From Brevibacterium jeotgali (GTDB taxonomy: Bacteria > Actinomycetota > Actinomycetes > Actinomycetales > Brevibacteriaceae), in assembly GCF_900169175.1 (NCBI RefSeq), contig NZ_FXZM01000006.1, positions 1 to 64,000 on the forward strand: a stretch of DNA of 64,000 nucleotides, given 5' to 3'. The position numbers and the translations under genes are program-made. This document shows, piece by piece, positions 62,508-64,000 of the stretch. The notes under the pieces are model-generated. The model searched no databases. It was not told the origin of the DNA and saw only the letters and a list, made by a program, of their open reading frames with translations. The stretch's first letter is position 1, and each line of letters opens with the position of its first letter.

Positions 62508-63251
62508 ATGCTGCTGACCCAAGGATCCTCAACCGACATCGGCGCCGTCGCGAATGCACCCCTTCTGTGGGTGCTGGCTCTGGCAGTGATGGGCGTCGTC
62601 GCGCTGCAGTCGATCATCTACATGGGCGCCGTCCGCAAGAACGCGGCAGCGGCGGACATGAGCCAGGCCGAGGTGCGCAAGGCCTTCCGTGCGGGCGGCG
62701 TCGCCGCGATCGGCCCCTCACTGGCCGTCGTGCTGGTGGCCGTCGCGCTGCTTCCCCTCTTCGGCACCCCACCGATCCTCGTCCGCATCGGGCTGATCGG
62801 TTCGGCCGCGACTGAGGTCGCATCGGCCGAGGTCGCAGCCAGGTCGATGGGCTCCGGACTGAGTGGCGGAGAATACGACGTGGACGTCTTCGTCGTCGCG
62901 TTGACGGCGATGAGTCTGTCGGGCGCCATGTGGATGCTGGCCACCCTGATCATGACGCCGCTGCTCAAGCGCGGATCGGCCAAGCTGACCGAGGTGAATC
63001 CGGCGCTGATGTCGATCGTGCCGAGCGCCGCACTGCTGGCCGCGTTCGCCGCACTGACTCTGACGGAGTTCCCGAAGTCTGGGACTCACATCATCGCCGT
63101 GGCCGCGTCCGCGGTCACGATGGGCATCTGCCTGGCGATCGCCAAGGCCGCCGATATCAACTGGCTCCGCGAATGGGCCCTGGGCTTCGCGATCCTCGTC
63201 GGTCTCTTCTGCGCCTACTTCGCCCACAACTCCGGCCTGGGCGCCGCCTGA
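62508..63251 (+). CDS. DUF5058-family integral membrane protein
   Basis: 247 aa, about seven helices. It has the DUF5058 features VVALQSIIYMGAVRKNA, AFRAGGVAAIGPSLAVVLVAVALLPLFGTPP and a long helix-rich C-terminus. The family has no proven function but occurs as one of two adjacent membrane genes near peptidase and amidohydrolase genes in Actinomycetota and Firmicutes. The ATG at 62508 has GGAAGG 6 nt upstream. It lies 13 nt before the second membrane gene. Confidence 0.78.
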   Translation: MLLTQGSSTDIGAVANAPLLWVLALAVMGVVALQSIIYMGAVRKNAAAADMSQAEVRKAFRAGGVAAIGPSLAVVLVAVALLPLFGTPPILVRIGLIGSAATEVASAEVAARSMGSGLSGGEYDVDVFVVALTAMSLSGAMWMLATLIMTPLLKRGSAKLTEVNPALMSIVPSAALLAAFAALTLTEFPKSGTHIIAVAASAVTMGICLAIAKAADINWLREWALGFAILVGLFCAYFAHNSGLGAA

Positions 63252-63264
63252 TCGAGGAGGGACG

Positions 63265-64000
63265 ATGAGTACGGATATCGCCGCGCTCGACGCCGCGTAC
63301 ACCAAGACCACCGACCGCTGGGGCAGGATCACACTGCTGCTGGGGCTGCTGATCGCGACCTCGGTGCCCTTCTACCTGCTCTTCACCGTCGATCTCAACA
63401 TCACAGCAGGAAACGTCATCGGCGGGTTCCTCGCCGTGGCTGCCGTCTACGGAGTCTTCTGGGTGGTCGAGCCGCTGACCTACTATCCGATCCTCGGCCC
63501 GGCAGGCATGTATCAGGCCTTCATGATCGGCAACATCTCCAACAAGCTCCTCCCGTCGGCGATCGTGGCGCAGTCGACGATCGGGGCGAAACCGGGTACC
63601 AAGAAGGCGGAGTTCGCCGCCACCGCCGCGATCTGCGGAGCAGCCCTCATCCACGTCATCTCGATGCTGCTGCTGGTCGGGATCCTCGGAAGCTGGCTCG
63701 TGTCGATCACACCGCCGGGCATCACCGAGATCGCGCAGAACTACATCCTGCCGTCGATCCTCGGCGGCGTCACAGTGCAGCTGATCGCCACACTCAAGCA
63801 GGTGCGGGCAACCGTCATCGCGTTGTCCGCCGCAGCACTCGTGGTGTTCGTGCTGCTGCCCCTCGTTCCGGTGCTGGGTGCCGTGGGCATCGCGCTGGCG
63901 GTGATCATCACGATCATCGCCACCTGGCTCATGCGGCCCGCGAGCATGCGAGGCCCCGGCGGTAGAGGCCCCGGCAGCACGGGAGACGGCGAGCAGTCCT
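63265..64000 (+). CDS. Membrane protein partner of the DUF5058 protein, cut by the window end
   Basis: At least 245 residues, open to the right edge. The ATG at 63265 follows GAGGAGG by 5 nt. The sequence has about seven helices: ITLLLGLLIATSVPFYLLF, AVAAVYGVFWVVEPLTYYP, HVISMLLLVGILGSWLV, YILPSILGGVTVQLIATL. YPILGPAGMYQAFMIGNISN with SAIVAQSTIGAKPGTKKAEF looks like a conserved core. The end visible here is Gly-rich (RGPGGRGPGSTG), so the stop is probably near. I do not recognise a named family; it and the DUF5058 protein likely form a two-subunit transporter. Confidence 0.7.
   Translation, partial: MSTDIAALDAAYTKTTDRWGRITLLLGLLIATSVPFYLLFTVDLNITAGNVIGGFLAVAAVYGVFWVVEPLTYYPILGPAGMYQAFMIGNISNKLLPSAIVAQSTIGAKPGTKKAEFAATAAICGAALIHVISMLLLVGILGSWLVSITPPGITEIAQNYILPSILGGVTVQLIATLKQVRATVIALSAAALVVFVLLPLVPVLGAVGIALAVIITIIATWLMRPASMRGPGGRGPGSTGDGEQS

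Overview
The window is high-GC actinobacterial DNA, most likely from the order Micrococcales. The evidence is GTG starts throughout, many 1-8 nt overlaps between genes, and the run fhaA-fhaB-pstP-rodA-pbpA-pknA-pknB beside trpG, a class E sortase, crgA, a rhomboid and a cyclophilin. That set is typical of the chromosomal region near the replication origin in Actinomycetota. A genus cannot be fixed from the sequence; Brevibacterium or a relative is a weak guess.

Layout. 1-783: the end of an IS256-type insertion sequence running off the left edge, then a frameshifted relic of a DUF1016 (YhcG-type) nuclease. 784-7665: an MFS transporter diverging from a molybdenum cluster (moaA, moaD, moeA, modA and a fused modB-modC). 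7675-13686: SRPBCC/ArsR pair, MgtE, an AGCS amino-acid symporter, a small ORF and a LysR regulator. 13791-23841: tRNA-Leu(CAG) and the growth and division operon: two FHA proteins, a PP2C phosphatase, RodA, a class B PBP and two Ser/Thr kinases. 24013-30527: a catabolic block (flavin reductase, luciferase-like monooxygenase, LuxR regulator, APH-DUF6285 kinase, acyl-CoA dehydrogenase, TetR regulator) that sits inside the cell-envelope neighbourhood. 30578-37990: trpG/pabA, a 54-aa membrane protein, sortase, CrgA with an unusual N-terminal extension, a YczE-like protein, an aminotransferase, a rhomboid protease, cyclophilin and a helical membrane protein.

38133-47880: PucR regulator divergent from mmsA plus a class III aminotransferase (beta-alanine or similar omega-amino acid catabolism), an acyl-CoA ligase with a frameshifted small gene, and a GntR regulator divergent from an old-yellow-enzyme/FAD oxidoreductase. 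47936-54250: an overlapping RraA / alpha-beta hydrolase / SNF2 helicase operon, and a pirin / GNAT / AhpD-like operon. 54696-64000: SDR, a TetR C-terminal scrap, a phosphotriesterase-family hydrolase, a LysR/YeiH pair, a GntR/MFS pair, an ornithine-cyclodeaminase-like enzyme and a two-gene membrane system (DUF5058 protein plus a second membrane protein cut by the right edge).

Three sequence-level themes recur. Convergent gene ends often carry long, nearly perfect inverted repeats (up to 31 bp). Several stop codons lie inside 18-20 nt tandem duplications. Many divergent regulator/target pairs have clear palindromic operators. I found no CRISPR array, rRNA or prophage. No single obviously new multi-gene system stands out; the best candidates for follow-up are the APH-DUF6285/acyl-CoA dehydrogenase module and its insertion into the pknB-trpG interval, the extended CrgA, the frameshifted gene at 44525-44886, the OYE-type enzyme lacking one Fe-S cysteine, and the DUF5058 membrane pair.
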